From positions 337,285 through 401,284 of the forward strand of contig NW_003101664.1 in NCBI RefSeq assembly GCF_000003855.2: DNA of 64,000 nucleotides. Reading direction: 5' to 3'. Position 1 is the stretch's first letter; each line of letters opens with the position of its first letter. Made by a program: the position numbers and the translations under genes. The stretch is from Blastomyces gilchristii SLH14081. Its lineage: Eukaryota; Ascomycota; Eurotiomycetes; Onygenales; Ajellomycetaceae. The notes below the pieces were generated by a model that saw only the letters and a program-made list of their open reading frames with translations, did no database searches and was not told the origin of the DNA. Positions 1 to 10,334 of the stretch are shown here, in pieces.

Positions 1-2
1 TG

Positions 3-95
3 CTGAACTGGGACAACATCATGATACAGGCCCTGCTTGCCGGGGCAAGAAACGATCTGAAAAATATGGATTACCATATATACACCACTGTGTAA
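3..95 (+). CDS. possible 3' terminal exon of an upstream gene (partial)
   Basis: A 30-codon reading frame open from the window edge ends in TAA at 93-95 and reads like coding sequence (tail residues NDLKNMDYHIYTTV). It could be the last exon of a plus-strand gene that begins outside the window. I do not recognise the protein. The call rests only on an open frame, natural codon use and position at the edge. Confidence 0.3.
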   Translation: MNWDNIMIQALLAGARNDLKNMDYHIYTTV

Positions 96-1103
96 GAGGC
101 AATCTTTAATAACATTAGACACAACAAATATTCAAAAAGCTAACCGTCAGCTGCAGCCACCGTGTATTTGCGCAAAAGCCGCTCTCTTGACCATCTCAGG
201 GCAGAAATAAATGAAAATGATCAATGATCACACCTTAAAAATCCAAGATAAAACCTTTCGAATTTCTGTTCAATATATTCAGCCCCGCCGCGTTCTTTTT
301 TATTTATTATCTATCCTCTCTAGCTTTACGATTATTTATTTATTTTGTTTTTCGTCTCGATTTTGGAGGGGCGGGTCCTACGCTGCTTGGGTGTTTTTCC
401 TGGACATTGGCACGGCGCGGTACATGGTTCCATTTTTATTTCGCCAAAATTTCGACCTTGCTATTGTTCCTTTCGACTTTATCATTGTTCATTGTTGCAG
501 TTGCAGCCGCACCGCCTATTGTTATCTGCCATGATATCACCACCCAAATTATTATTATTTTTTTTTTTTTTTCGGAAAGACAATTTTCGGGAAACTTTTC
601 TCGGGCCTTTTCTGATGTGTTCTTTCTTCCTCCTTTTCTTTGTCTTTCTTTTTTTTTTTCTCTGGTTTTTTCCATTTTCCAGATTTTTGGATTAAATTCT
701 ATTTCAGCCAGATTGTACTACCCTACCCATACGCAAATCCAAAAACAAGCGTCGGTCGTCGCTCGCTTCTTCTGCACACTTTGGGCAAGCCGTGGCCCGC
801 GATGTCGATCACGTGCTTGTCTTCTTTTAGGAAGGTGTGACCTCACGATGCAACCTTCAATGCCCATTTAGCGCTGGTGGTCTGTCCATGGATCAATTCC
901 GTCATCTTACCATATACGCGAGTCAGATAGTTAGAACAAATCGATCTAACTCTTTGGTATTTCGGCCATTTACTGATTTAGTATTGCCAGTTGTCTTTTA
1001 ACGTTTTTAGCTATAGTTAAGAAAAGCACCCACCAGGGTGTGCTCGAGTTGCACGTGGTGGATCTTGAAGCTGCCCCGCTCGACAACTGCGCCGAATGTC
1101 GCA
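96..1103 (+). promoter_or_regulatory. intergenic/5' region of the galactokinase gene with a long pyrimidine tract
   Basis: No convincing gene is seen in this kilobase. Positions 540-700 form a strongly T- and C-rich tract with runs of 10 or more T. Such CT-rich tracts are common upstream of fungal transcription starts. The next stretch (740-850) is of normal GC. A CACGTG E-box-like motif does not stand out at the core promoter, and I see no certain TATA box. Confidence 0.35.
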
Positions 1104-2811
1104 ATGAATCCTCCCGATGAGCTTGTCCCGCAAACAGAATCTATCGCAGACGTTTACTCGACCGACCCAGCTGGCGGAGTCAGCATATCTTCCGACCAGA
1201 AACTCCGCTGGAGCAATTTCATTGCCCAATTCAAGAGCCTCTACGGTGCGTCACCGGACTTCGTCGCGCGGAGCCCTGGCAGAGTCAACATCATTGGCGA
1301 GCATATCGACTACTCCCTCTACGATGTCTTACCAACCGCCGTCAGTGTCGATGTCTTGATTGCTGTCAAGATTCACCCGGCAGAGACAACGCAGGAATCT
1401 TGGGCGAAAGTGGCCAACACCAACGATACCAAGTTCCCTCCGGGTCAATTCTCTATCCCTAGGGATAGAGATCTGGAAATAGACAGCGCCAAACATGAGT
1501 GGATAAACTATTTCAAAGCTGGGCTGCGGGTGGCATTGAAACTCTTAAGAGAGAAGAATCAAGATGGGGACTTTGCTCCCGTTAGTTTTGAGGTGATGGT
1601 GGATGGCAATGTACCCCCTGGCGGAGGAATATCTAGCAGCGCGGCATTCGTCTGTTCAAGTGCACTGGCCGGAGTAAAGGCAAATGGTTACGATATCTCG
1701 AAGCAGGAGCTGCAGGATATAGCTATTGTTTCAGAGCGTGCCGTTGGAGTATATTCTGGAGGGTAAGTTTGTCGCGCATCAAACCAGGTAGCTCATATCT
1801 GACCATAATCGCAGAATGGACCAAGCGGCATCCATATTTTCCCGCCGCGGCTATCTCCTCTACGTCCGCTTCTTCCCCTCCTTCCATATCCAACACGTCC
1901 CCATCCCCAAAGCGGAGCCAGAAATAACATTCCTCATGGCTCAGAGCTTTGTCACATCCAACAAAGCCGAAACAGCACCTCGACACTACAACTTGCGTGT
2001 CGCAGAATGTACTCTAGCCACGGTCGTTCTTGCCAGGATGCACAACCTCGCCCTCCCTAAAGATTCCAGCTCACTAGGCTACAGCCTGCGTAGCTTCCAC
2101 GAGGAACTCATGCGCAAGGAAGGCCGTCTTCAAGACCCGCTGGAATACCAACTCGACTCCGTCATCATGGCAGTCACAGATTTGCTGACCAAGGAAGAAG
2201 GCTATACGCGCGAGGATGTCGCTGCTTTGTTAGGCATATCTGTTCCCGACCTCGAGAAGCAATTCCTCTCTATGTTCCCCGTGCAAGCGGAACGCTTTCT
2301 CCTGCGTCAACGTGCGCTACACTGCTTTAAAGAAGCAAGACGTGTCCTGGACTTCAAATCATGCCTCACTCGCTCTCAGCACCAGGGCCATCTGGATGAG
2401 CATAATGTGAAGTACCTAGGCCAGTTGCTGAACGAGTCAATGGCATCTTGCCGATACCTGTACGATTGCACTTGCCCCGAGGTGGATGATATTTGTGAAA
2501 TTGCGCTTCGGGCTGGTGCTCTAGGAAGCCGGGTGACAGGCGCCGGTTGGGGTGGATGTACAGTGCATATGGTCCCGCAGGATAAGGTTGCCGACGTGAC
2601 GGAGGCATTAAAGAAGGAGTACTATTATAAGAAGTTTCCGGATATCACTCCGGAGAAGTTGGAAGTGGCTATGGTTATTAGCAAACCTTCCAACGGCACT
2701 TTTTTGTAAGTGTTCTTGTCCCCTTGGCTTTTATTTGAATAGTCTGCTAATGCCCTCTTTTTCTTTCCTGGAATTAGGATTTCTGGGGCCGCAATCTCGG
2801 AGAGTGTATAG
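1104..2811 (+). CDS. GAL1: galactokinase, three exons
   Basis: Galactokinase phosphorylates galactose to galactose-1-phosphate with ATP, the first committed step of the cytosolic Leloir pathway (GHMP kinase superfamily). Exons are 1104-1762, 1815-2705 and 2778-2811. The introns (1763-1814, 52 bp; 2706-2777, 72 bp) begin GTAAG and end in CAG and TAG. The joined product is 527 residues, the usual fungal length. All three family motifs are present: PGRVNIIGEHID at residues 58-69, the phosphate-binding loop PPGGGISSSAA near 171-181, and GSRVTGAGWGG near 457-467. The first splice joins SGG to MDQAAS, the conserved family sequence. The last exon adds only about 11 codons (ISGAAISESV). I chose the ATG at 1104 because the peptide after it resembles fungal galactokinase N-termini; an in-frame ATG at 1038 would add 22 residues with no family look. 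No damage is seen. Confidence 0.95.
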
Positions 2812-3294
2812 AAATATTTTGCTTCTACATGCGAGGAGCTGGCAATGAGTCTTTAAATACTGAAACCTCTTTAAATTAAATGATTCGATGTGTGCTATTG
2901 ACTGGGCTTAGACGCTGTGTGGTCACGGAAGTCATCGAAGACAACATTTTAGCCGATGACTTGCTTATGGAAAGTATTATATCATGGTTCACGACGGTTT
3001 CGAGCGAGACCTGGGCTGATATATTTGGTCTACATCTTCTGCAGACGGTACAAGCCAATATATATCACGGGTGGTAGCTATCATCTATATAACTAATACA
3101 TATAATATATTGAGCAGATAATTGTATCGGATGTGATACGGCTGCAGCTAATGTACCAAGGCCGTTCGTAGAGCGGATGGTTATCGACAATTGAGTCGGC
3201 AAGGGTCTTGAGTGTCGACATAAGTAGTGGCCACCAAATCGTCCCTAATTAGTAATCGTGTGTCTTATGTCAAGCCGTAGGTAGTGACAGGAAG
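2812..3294. other. intergenic region 3' of galactokinase
   Basis: About 480 bases with moderately low GC and no credible gene. It contains the galactokinase 3' untranslated region and ends where the inverted-repeat element begins. Only short chance reading frames are present. Confidence 0.5.
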
Positions 3295-3315
3295 CAGAAA
3301 ACTTGACCTCGCTAA

Positions 3316-3419
3316 TCTTGGAGGATAACGTTGTTGTGTTGTAATCTAACTACGCGAGTTACACTAAATGGATAGGTTGGGGTGGCACGTGACTAGGGTA
3401 GGTGTAGTAATCACCAACA
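3316..3419 (-). repeat. 3' LTR of Copia A
   Basis: On the element strand this begins TGTTGGTGATT and ends CCAAGA. It is the less mutated of the pair and keeps its GG and CG steps. Confidence 0.9.
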
Positions 3420-3589
3420 CCCCCCCTTGCTACACCGTGGCCTATAATAAGCCGCCACCCGGGGCCTCCCTCATCCTCAAATCTTTCAAAAATGCAATAA
3501 TAATTAATTACATGAATCAGACCCTGATTTCCTCATTAGGAAAGGCGTCCGTACGGCAATAACTGTAAAAATCAAGAAATACATGCAAA

Positions 3590-5050
3590 ATTCATTGATT
3601 CACTGTATTATTATTATCATTCAATCATTCCTTTCTGATCTCTTTCAAACCAATCCTTTTGACAAAATCTTCAAACACAGGCTTCACCAGTGGCTTGGTG
3701 AGCTCATCAGCTATGTTTGCTATAGAATCAACATGTTTCATCATGATTTCCCCTTTTTCAATCAAATCACAGAGAATATGATATCTGATCTCAATGTGAC
3801 ACAATCTTCATGTTAAGAATTCTCTCTTTGCTAGATCAATTGCTCTCTTATTGTCAACTCATAGATGTAAGCATATTTTCACTTTTCCATCATTCATCAA
3901 CTCAGCATCATATAACATATCATTCAATCAGATTATCTCACAAGCTGTCTCACTAGCTGCAATATATTCAGCTTCTGTGATTGATTTGATAATAGATGTC
4001 TGTCTCTGCAACTGCTATGAGATCAGTGACTCATTAATCAATATAACATAGTCAGTAGTTGATTTGTATTGAGAATCTGCCCCTGCTCAGTTCAAATCAC
4101 AGTATGTCACAGAACTCAGACTCACATCATTAATCTTCTTTCTGTATAATATGCTATGGTTTTTTGTCTTCTTGACATAATATAGAACATGCTTCAACAC
4201 TGTCCAACATGCCTTGTGCAGATGTGAGTTAAAACATGAGAGATAGTTAATCATGAATGCCAGATCTGGCCAGCTGCTTGAGATCAAATACTGTAATGAT
4301 CTCAATTCTTAACAATATCTTGTAGCTGTAAAGTCATCATTCAATTCATCATTCTCATCAGGTGAAAACTTCAGTTGTATACTCATCATCATTGAGGTCT
4401 CTGCAGGATTCACCTTATTTATACTGAAATCTTCAAGAATCTTCTCAATATAACAGCTCTGTGTAATCACTAGATCATTATTTCTCTAGCATTTAATCTT
4501 CATTTCAAGATATGACTTGATCTCTTTAACATTCTTTGTCTCAAATCTCTTTATAATCTCTCTCAATACTCAGTCTAATTACTGTTCTTGAGATTCTGTC
4601 ATCTGATAATCATTAACATGCAATATCAGATAGATCTTGTAAACAGAGTGATATAGAAATTCATCATTATAAGATGATATCTTGAATCTCAATGTGATGA
4701 GATATTCTGTTGCTAGAAAATACCATACTCTTACAGCTTGCTTCATTTCATATAGACTCTGACAGAGTAGTTTCATCAAGCTCTCTCTGTTATACTTTAC
4801 ATCTGTGAGCAGTTGTATATAGATCATCTCATTCTGTGATAGTATGTCATTTAAAAACACAGATACATAGTCAATTAATTTGATCTTTCATGCTTTGACA
4901 GTCAATATAGTAAATAGACTGCATGATGTAGACTCTGATATCACTGCAGTATATAATCTTATATAATAAATATTCTACTGTTGTAAGAACTCTCTAATTA
5001 CTCAGCAAGCTCTAAAGCAGATGATTTCTCTCTTATTATTGAATTTTCAA
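3590..5050 (-). pseudogene. Copia A reverse transcriptase and RNase H remnant
   Basis: Minus-strand segments match Copia pol in order. At 4579-4860 a peptide with FLNDILSQNEMIYIQ, then SLYEMKQAVRVWY and ILHVND, aligns to the RT block (consensus LYGLKQAPRxWY and the YVDD region). At 4087-4305 SLQYLISSSWPDLAFMINYLS matches the conserved post-RT GxLxYLxxxTRPDIAF block. Many in-frame stops separate them. The RT active-site aspartate pair is altered (VND where YVDD is expected), consistent with decay. Confidence 0.85.
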
Positions 5051-6378
5051 TTATATACTTATTTATCTGTAAGAATATTCATTTTCAGAGTCTTCTTAAC
5101 AATAATATATATCTTCTTCTATTCAAATATCTTAATCTTCTTTTTCATTGTCTTATGTCAATAGTTTCAGTCTGAGCTTCTCTTGACTTTTATTAGAGTA
5201 GTTAATCAATCTGTCAGAATACTTAGAATAGAATCATTCTCATTAATAAGATCTTCAGACTCTTTATTCATGATAAGCTGTGTCTTATTATCTAGAAGAT
5301 AGATTGAATCAATTACATTCTTTAAGTTCTCATTGATAATTATCTTTAAAACATCTGACTTTTTCTTCACTAATCTTCTTAGAAGGCAGTGTTATTATCT
5401 CTCTCTAGCATTCAGAATATTCAATTCATTAGACAATTCATTGAATTCTCTTACTGTATTTACAGATGTGTTTACACTCATGTCAAGAGCTTCATCAAAT
5501 ATGATATCTCATGCAATCTCAAGACAATGTGCAACAGAATCTCACACATGATATTAATGTAATTCTTGATATTTAATCAGCTGTCATTTCTTACTGTCAG
5601 TTCTATTCATAAGCTTATTTAACACTTTCAAATCCTTCTTGTAGACCTTGCACTCTCATCTTCATATTCAATGAACAGAAGATTGCACTTCAGTTCATGC
5701 TTTAAAAGATATAAGTGATGTTTCTTTCTTACATTTAAATATCTTTATTGATGTTGAAAATGTGTTGATCATCATGATTGCAGCTTGTATTACTTCATCT
5801 CAAAGTTCTCTTTCTAATTCACTATTAAATAGTAGGCTTCATGTCTTTTCTATAACTATTCAATTCACATGTTTCACTGAGTCATTTGATTGTGATATAT
5901 CAGATGTAGTCATTTCATACATTATTTCTTTACTCTGACAGTAGGTCTTAAGTTCTTGACTTTTGAACTCTTCTTCATCATCTCAGTGTAGAGTTTCAAC
6001 TTGATATTATGTAGTTATCTTAATATCTGTGATGAAATTTATTAATCTTGCAGTAGATTCTCTCTTTTTCATCATAAGAATTGTTCATCTATAACAGATT
6101 GTATCATTCATTATACTCAATCAGTAGCTTGCACTCTCTCTAGTGAAAGTGTCATTTCTGTTAAAAAGTGTTTTTTCACTCTCTGTCAGATCAATGAAGA
6201 ATCTCATTATCAGCTTAACAGCTTATGTTATAGATGTGAAGATTGAATATGTCATTTTTATCTGAACACAGACTTTATAGAATGATAAAGCTCATTGATT
6301 AATAATTCTCATCTCTAGATGTGAATCTGTCATCATTTTTACAATATTCATGAAATTCAGATGTTCTAGCTTTTAATG
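5051..6378 (-). pseudogene. Copia A integrase region remnant
   Basis: This lies between recognisable protease-linker and RT pieces on the minus strand, where Copia elements encode integrase. Only short open stretches survive. I do not see a clean HHCC or DDE motif, so the call rests on position and on the pol order around it. Confidence 0.55.
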
Positions 6379-8270
6379 TCATTGCATTATTATAAGTTCT
6401 ATAATCTTTGTGTCATTTCTTTCAGATAGTGTTAATATTGTATCATCTTTCATCTGTAATATGTTCACAGGTTTAAAATCATCATTGAGTATAGCAAACT
6501 GAATCAAGTCTCTGTATATAACTAGCCTTTTCATCTCATAGATATTATTCTCATTTAATCTTGCTATAAATGAGAACATGCAGTCAGAAGACATAATCAA
6601 CATAGCATGATTATTCTCATATATTAACTGCTTATAGGTATAACCCTGATGTATAAGCTTACTCATACTCATGAGATTCACTTCTAACTTCAGAATATAG
6701 CAGATATTATTTAACAGTATATTCATTTCTTTCACTGAAATCTTCATATCTTCTATAGCTGCAGCAGAGACTATTATTCTGTCTATCATTTTCAACATCA
6801 CTTTCATCTTCTGAGACTTTGCTATGATAAGATCTCTGTGAGATGTGACATGAGTGTCTGATTCAGAGTCTAGAATTCAGGTATCTTTTCCTGTCTAGTC
6901 ACTCACATAGGTCTTTTCTTTGATACAAAATACTTACTTCATGACATTGTGAACAGGAGCAGCACCTGTATTCTCTGCATTCTTGTCTTTATTCTTATTT
7001 CTATTGATGTTAAAATTTGAATTCAAAGAACATTTCTCAGAGTATTTCTTTCAACAGTTAGTCTGAATATGATTAATCTTTTAACAATGATAGCAGGTCT
7101 TTGCATCATTACCTCTACATTCAGGTTTGAATTCAGTGTCCTTGTCTTTCTTATTCTTGTCTTGAGCGTTATTCATGAGATTTTTCATGGATTCAGTACT
7201 ACTATTTTCCACAGTAGAAAGATGTAGAAGTATGTCATAGTATAACTCTATAAAGTCTTCTTCTAAAGATCTTGAATTGTTCTTATCAATCTGATTCATT
7301 CTATTCTTTATGAAGAATGCTCAACCTCTATTGACTTCTATCAGTAATCTATCAAAAAATATGACATCTTCAATCTTATATCTCAGACAGATATAATCAG
7401 TTCTGATAATAATTAATCATTCAATAAAAGCTCTGTCAGATTCTTTACTTTTAAAGATCATTTCAATAAGCTCTTTAAACAAATGAGTTCTGTGTACAGC
7501 AGGTCTCTCAGAAAAGTTATTCTCTATAATAGTTCATAGAGTATAAGCTGATAATTTGAACTTCTTAAGTATAGTGAAATAAGTCTTGATCTGCAGAGCA
7601 ATTACAGATCATATATAATTGTATAATCAAAGATTGTGTTCTTTTCAGAAACATTGCATGTTCATGATAACATTCTTATCAAGATTATTATCTTTAAGAA
7701 TATCATTGATTTCAGACTGTTCTACAGTCAAAAAGATTTCCTCTCTTCACATTGAGTAGTTAATGAATTCAGTGAGAATAATTGATCTTTTGATAAGTCT
7801 TACTTAGCTTCTGAATTCTTCAAGAACTTTTATTATAATAGATGTCTTCTCTTTCTGTTAAAGATATTCTGTCAGATCTGCTCTCATCTCATCATCTGCA
7901 GAGTCACTTCTACTAGTCTTCATCTACTCAACCTTATGCTGAAGTCTTGTAATTTCAAGCCTCATACAAGTCTTCTCACTTACTGAGCTATTATCATTTC
8001 AGTCACTTGAGTCTCTCACATTGTCTGACATCTCACTGATACCTTCAACTAGGTCTTTGTATACATTGAACTTATCAGACTGTTCTTCTGTAATAATTTC
8101 ATTTAGCTCAAACATCTCTGAAGCTGTCTTCTGATTTGTTATTAATGTTGACAGTGATCTGTGATCTTGTGTTTACTACTCTGATGTTTTCTCATTTCTT
8201 CATCTTGAAGATATATATTCTTTTATTAAGTCAGACATTCTTCTGAATCTTAGATTAATTATGAGTTTAA
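6379..8270 (-). pseudogene. Copia A gag and protease-linker remnant
   Basis: 6379-6807 (minus) encodes a 142-residue open piece with NNICYILKLEVNLMSMSKLIHQG. This matches the Copia segment after protease (NVLYVPxLxxNLLSVSxL). 7081-7299 gives a gag tail with a zinc knuckle beginning CYHC and continuing past a stop. Upstream gag to about 8270 is badly broken. Confidence 0.75.
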
Positions 8271-8349
8271 TCACTTAATAAATCATCTAAGCATGCTTGT
8301 AACAACGCGTGAAGATGTCAATTACATGTTATTTTACAGCTTTTCATTG

Positions 8350-8370
8350 CATGTGAAGAGCTTCATAATC
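8350..8370 (-). promoter_or_regulatory. primer binding site of Copia A, half-tRNA type
   Basis: Directly inside the 5' LTR the minus strand reads GATTATGAAGC. With one G-to-A change this matches GGTTATGAG, the complement of the initiator-Met tRNA anticodon stem-loop, which Copia and Ty5 elements use as an internal primer. The intact version sits at the same place in Copia C. Confidence 0.6.
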
Positions 8371-8474
8371 TCTTGAAGAATAATATTATTATGTTGTAAT
8401 CTAACTACGCGAGTTACACTAAATAAATAGATTGAGATGGCATATGACTAGAGTAGGTGTAGTAATCACCAACA
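8371..8474 (-). repeat. 5' LTR of Copia A (mutated)
   Basis: It is 104 bp, collinear with the left LTR and with no indels. By my count it differs at 14 positions, all transitions toward AT (12 G-to-A and 2 C-to-T on the plus strand). Confidence 0.9.
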
Positions 8475-8769
8475 GCTAAGTGCGTCACTTGACCTTGTTA
8501 CATAATCATGACCTCAACCTCGCACAATACAGTAATAATCAGTTGATAATTAACTTTCAATCTTTCAATTCACTTATTTATTCATTCATTCAGCTCATCA
8601 ATCAATTAAAAAGTATGTATAACTGATTCATAATCAATTAAATAAATAGATAAATTCATATAGAATATAAAGAGATATTTTACAGAATTTTAAAATATAT
8701 TAAGATAAAAATATTTAATAATTGATTTTAAATTGATTTTAAATTAATTTTGAATTGATTTTGAATTAA

Positions 8770-9163
8770 TTATTAATTAATTATAGTAATAAAAATAAAT
8801 TCAATCTATATATTTAAGTAATTAATAATTGATTGAAAATCAATTAATAATCAATTCAGTGTAAATTATATAAATACTTACTTTATTATTAAATTCAAGA
8901 ATAATTTCAGTATTAAATTAATTTTAAATTGATTTTAAATTGATTTTAAATTGATTATAGAATTGATTATTAATTAATTATAGTAATAAAAATAAATTCA
9001 ATCTATATATTTAAGTAATTAACAATTGATTGAAAATCAATTAATAATCAATTCAGTGTAAATTATATAAATACTTACTTTATTATTAAATTCAAGAATA
9101 ATTTCAGTATTAAATTAATTTTAAATTGATTTTAAATTGATTTTGAATTGATTGTAGAATTGA
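8770..9163. repeat. two-copy 197 bp tandem repeat
   Basis: A block starting near TAATTATAGTAATAAAAATA is repeated with a period of 197 bp (landmark G at 8786 and 8983) and nearly no differences. Both copies contain short TTTTAAATTGA sub-repeats. It lies in the AT-rich interior of the inverted-repeat element. Confidence 0.8.
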
Positions 9164-9298
9164 TGATAAATAATTGAGTGGTTTCAAATTACAAGAAAAG
9201 ATGTATTGAGTGAGGTCAGGTAGTGGCACGGGCCACATTTGCGAGGTCAGCTTACATAACGAGGTCAAGTGGCGCACTTAGCGAGGTCAAGTTTTCTG

Positions 9299-9559
9299 TA
9301 TACACACAATCCGCAACGTCAACAATATAATAGTAGCAAGCAGCTGGAAGCCGAGTGGAGAAACCGAAAATAATAGGTAGCTTATTACAAGCATAGAAGT
9401 CAGGAACTTTAAATAACGGCTAACATATAACTTCAGAGAACGAACCAGCTTTATAAACATTCTGTACATCGAACACTTGTCTGCCAGAGGAAGATATAGT
9501 TCTCAGATCAGACCAGCGTAGATATTCTACGTGACCATGGGAGTGTTTTCCACGAAATC
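9299..9559. other. short unique-looking stretch, no gene seen
   Basis: Composition is normal here, between the right inverted repeat and a FunK1 gene fragment. Short reading frames exist on both strands but show no family features. Confidence 0.4.
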
Positions 9560-9655
9560 TCTGAAAAAAAGAAAGGTGACAGTGATCCAAACAGGCGGTA
9601 AGCGCACCGCCTCTCAAACGGTCGCGGTCGAGCAAGAGGCTCCAGGAGATCGCGC
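9560..9655 (+). pseudogene. fragment of a FunK1-family kinase gene
   Basis: Roughly 66-95 bases match, in forward sense, the basic linker of the intact FunK1 gene at 44740-44830 (minus strand). Both encode APPLKRSRSSKR, with near-identical nucleotides around CTCTCAAACGGTC. The match stops abruptly near 9652, where an unrelated inverted-repeat sequence begins. The fragment has no start, catalytic core or open continuation, so it is a broken piece of a paralog, perhaps carried by repeats. Confidence 0.6.
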
Positions 9656-9863
9656 CCTACCTAACTGCTTTCAGTTAGACTCGCCCTTCGAGTTCGCTTC
9701 AGCCACGCCCCAAGGCGGCCTGTTGGCTCCTTCTTTTGGTTAGACTCGCCCCAAGAGTCGTGGCTGAAGCGAATCAGGTGATTTTTCCAACTTCATATAT
9801 GAATTTTAGCGTCAAGATAGAAACCTCGTTTCGAAGCGTAACTCGGACATTAATGGCAGCTGT
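9656..9863. repeat. inverted-repeat patch related to sequences near 15787 and 40440-41120
   Basis: CCTACCTAACTGCTTTCAG at about 9658 recurs inside the hairpin at 40437-40480, and CTGCTTTCAGTTAGAC recurs near 15785. Within the patch TTCGCTTCAGCCACG (about 9692) is inverted as CGTGGCTGAAGCGAA (about 9760). CATATATGAATTTTAGCG at about 9797 recurs at about 41100. These are pieces of a small non-coding repeat family. Confidence 0.55.
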
Positions 9864-10147
9864 CTTTGCACCAGGTGAAGCCATGGTTATAGACCTTTAC
9901 TCCTTTGACTTAGCACCGACGTGAAGAGGAGGAACAGACGCAAGAATCCGGTATTTCACAGTTGACCACGCTACCATGGACTCAACATTAATCTCCTACT
10001 GTGTTTCAAACGAATACCTCACCTTCGCAATCGCTGTAACAACTTGTGGTGTGGAGTGAGGCATAGCGCCGAGTTTTGGCAAAGCACGGCCGTGACGAGG
10101 ATGACCTAAGCGGTCTATCGATCAGGCGGATGCCACAAAGTGGTGGT

Positions 10148-10334
10148 TATAAGGATCTTAGGGCATAGGGCATGGTCAGGTGACCCACACAAGCCTCGCC
10201 ACCTCATATCCACCCGCTCACCTCTAGCTTAGATAGCTTCTTCTTCTTCTTCTTCTTCTTCAAGATTCAGTTCTAATATAATCTAGTATACTGCTGCTAT
10301 TCACTCTGGTAAAGTTAATCTTCATCCTGTAATA
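10148..10334 (+). repeat. 5' LTR of Gypsy B
   Basis: 187 bp, starts TATAAGGATC, ends GTAATA. Contains a (TTC)n/(CTT)n run near 10230-10260. Confidence 0.9.

Larger units (their letters stand above)
3316..8474 (-). mobile_element. Ty1/Copia LTR retrotransposon A (decayed, minus strand)
   Basis: Two 104 bp direct repeats (3316-3419 and 8371-8474) are flanked by a perfect 5 bp duplication GCTAA (3311-3315 and 8475-8479). Between them, on the minus strand, lie Copia-order remnants: gag with a zinc knuckle near 7080, protease-linker region near 6380-6800, integrase region, reverse transcriptase near 4500-4900 and RNase H near 3850-4300. A C-rich run at 3420-3426 is the complement of the polypurine tract beside the 3' LTR. 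The coding region is broken by many stops and is strongly AT-biased. The element is 5.16 kb, normal for the superfamily. Confidence 0.93.
3295..9298. mobile_element. small DNA-transposon-like element with terminal inverted repeats, split by Copia element A
   Basis: The left end (3295-3315, continuing at 8480-8510 after the Copia insertion) reads CAGAAAACTTGACCTCGCTA followed by AGTGCG and CACTTGACCT. The right end (9240-9298) is its inverse complement with a few differences. Removing the Copia element and one GCTAA duplicate leaves about 840 bp, mostly AT-rich with no coding capacity, so this is a non-autonomous element. The motif GAGGTCA recurs four times in the right end (about 9212, 9243, 9261, 9282), as subterminal transposase-binding repeats do in several DNA transposon families. 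I found no clear target duplication outside the ends, so the superfamily and the exact outer limits are open. Confidence 0.6.

Noticed and set aside
345..871. Hydrophobic Phe-rich proteins upstream of galactokinase
   Set aside because: Translations of a T/C-rich promoter tract; Phe and Leu runs reflect base composition.
3316..9170. CRISPR-like or satellite array in the AT-rich part
   Set aside because: The only tandem structure is a two-copy 197 bp repeat; no spacer-repeat pattern, and the organism is eukaryotic.
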